Shown piece by piece: positions 41,528-41,615 of a stretch of DNA of 41,615 nucleotides; the stretch's first letter is position 1, and the number at the start of each line of letters is the position of its first letter. Source of the stretch: Planctomycetota bacterium. GTDB taxonomy: Bacteria > Planctomycetota > UBA1135 > GCA-002686595. Location: positions 1 through 41,615 of the forward strand of contig PKCK01000103.1 in assembly GCA_002862085.1 (NCBI GenBank). The letters are read 5' to 3'. The notes below the pieces were generated by a model. That model ran no database searches and was not told the DNA's origin. It saw only the letters and a list, made by a program, of their open reading frames with translations. A program made the position numbers and the translations under genes.

Positions 41528-41615
41528 ATGGATCGCACAGGCGCCCCCGAGCGCGAGGCCTGGCACGAGGCCGGCCACGCGGTGATCGCCCATCTGCTCG
41601 GTGGAGAGGTCCGGG
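41528..41615 (+). CDS. Start of a zinc-peptidase-like gene (HEAGHAVIAHLLGG), cut by window edge
   Basis: ATG 41528, four bases after the CDF stop, opens a frame that runs off the end after 29 codons. It reads MDRTGAPEREAWHEAGHAVI then AHLLGGEVR. The HEAGHA.....LG pattern is that of M41/FtsH-protease-like or M50-like zinc peptidase domains, with the two histidines and glutamate as metal and catalytic residues. No AAA ATPase part can precede it, so it may be a stand-alone peptidase domain of the M41-like type. Close spacing suggests cotranscription with the CDF transporter. The family assignment rests on a single motif. Confidence 0.6.
   Translation, partial: MDRTGAPEREAWHEAGHAVIAHLLGGEVR

Overview
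The window is a very GC-rich (roughly 70% or more by eye) bacterial chromosome segment, densely packed with about 33 protein-coding genes on both strands. I see no rRNA, tRNA, insertion sequence, phage gene or CRISPR array. The gene content points to a deep-branching Gram-negative lineage, most likely Planctomycetota (an inference from gene style, not a phylogenetic result). The clues are a sulfatase lipoprotein, large secreted proteins built of carboxypeptidase-regulatory-like beta-sandwich units, HEAT-like secreted proteins, a SANT/Myb-like DNA-binding protein and a fused 2-aminobenzoyl-CoA monooxygenase/reductase.

Layout. 1-6317: a truncated YugP-type membrane zinc peptidase (minus strand), a cysteine desulfurase, an unrecognised 180-residue protein, a six-unit secreted beta-sandwich protein and a sulfatase. 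6413-10466: a SprT-like zinc protein, then on the minus strand a CpsD-like P-loop kinase and a large secreted helical-repeat protein. 10571-15224: a tight operon for an ATP-dependent acyl-CoA carboxylase (biotin carboxylase, carboxyltransferase, biotin carrier) followed by a GDPD-family lipoprotein. 15428-19708: five closely spaced or overlapping genes, namely a secreted protein, endonuclease III, a zincin, frataxin/CyaY and a LysR regulator. 19724-24272 (minus): an RlmD-type rRNA methyltransferase, YqgE/AlgH and an AsmA-like envelope protein in a start/stop-overlapping operon. 24347-30811: a GT-C membrane glycosyltransferase, TrmL (minus), YceH, a secreted zincin with a C-terminal NTF2-like region, and the fused flavin monooxygenase/Old Yellow Enzyme. 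30880-33457 (minus): enzyme I of the PTS and a protein with four tandem SANT/Myb-like repeats, separated by a notably AT-rich promoter island. 33710-41615: a membrane-anchored coiled-coil protein, Tex with a large repetitive insert (minus), a beta-propeller-like protein (minus), a DUF2293 protein, a cation-diffusion-facilitator transporter and the first codons of another zinc-peptidase-like gene.

Themes. Iron-sulfur handling recurs (cysteine desulfurase, frataxin, Fe-S-type endonuclease III, Fe-S-type RlmD). Translation and RNA functions recur as well (RlmD, TrmL, Tex). At least five unrelated zincin-type proteases are present. The most striking genome-wide-style signal is a TANNNT hexamer 6-9 nt in front of the start codon of nine genes that head transcription units, with no Shine-Dalgarno sequence. 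This suggests that leaderless or nearly leaderless transcription is common here. Several operon-internal genes instead have Shine-Dalgarno sequences. No obviously new multi-gene defence or mobile system is visible. The best candidates for novelty are the four-repeat SANT/Myb-like protein, the carboxylase with a glutaconyl-CoA-decarboxylase-type carboxyltransferase, and the Tex insert.
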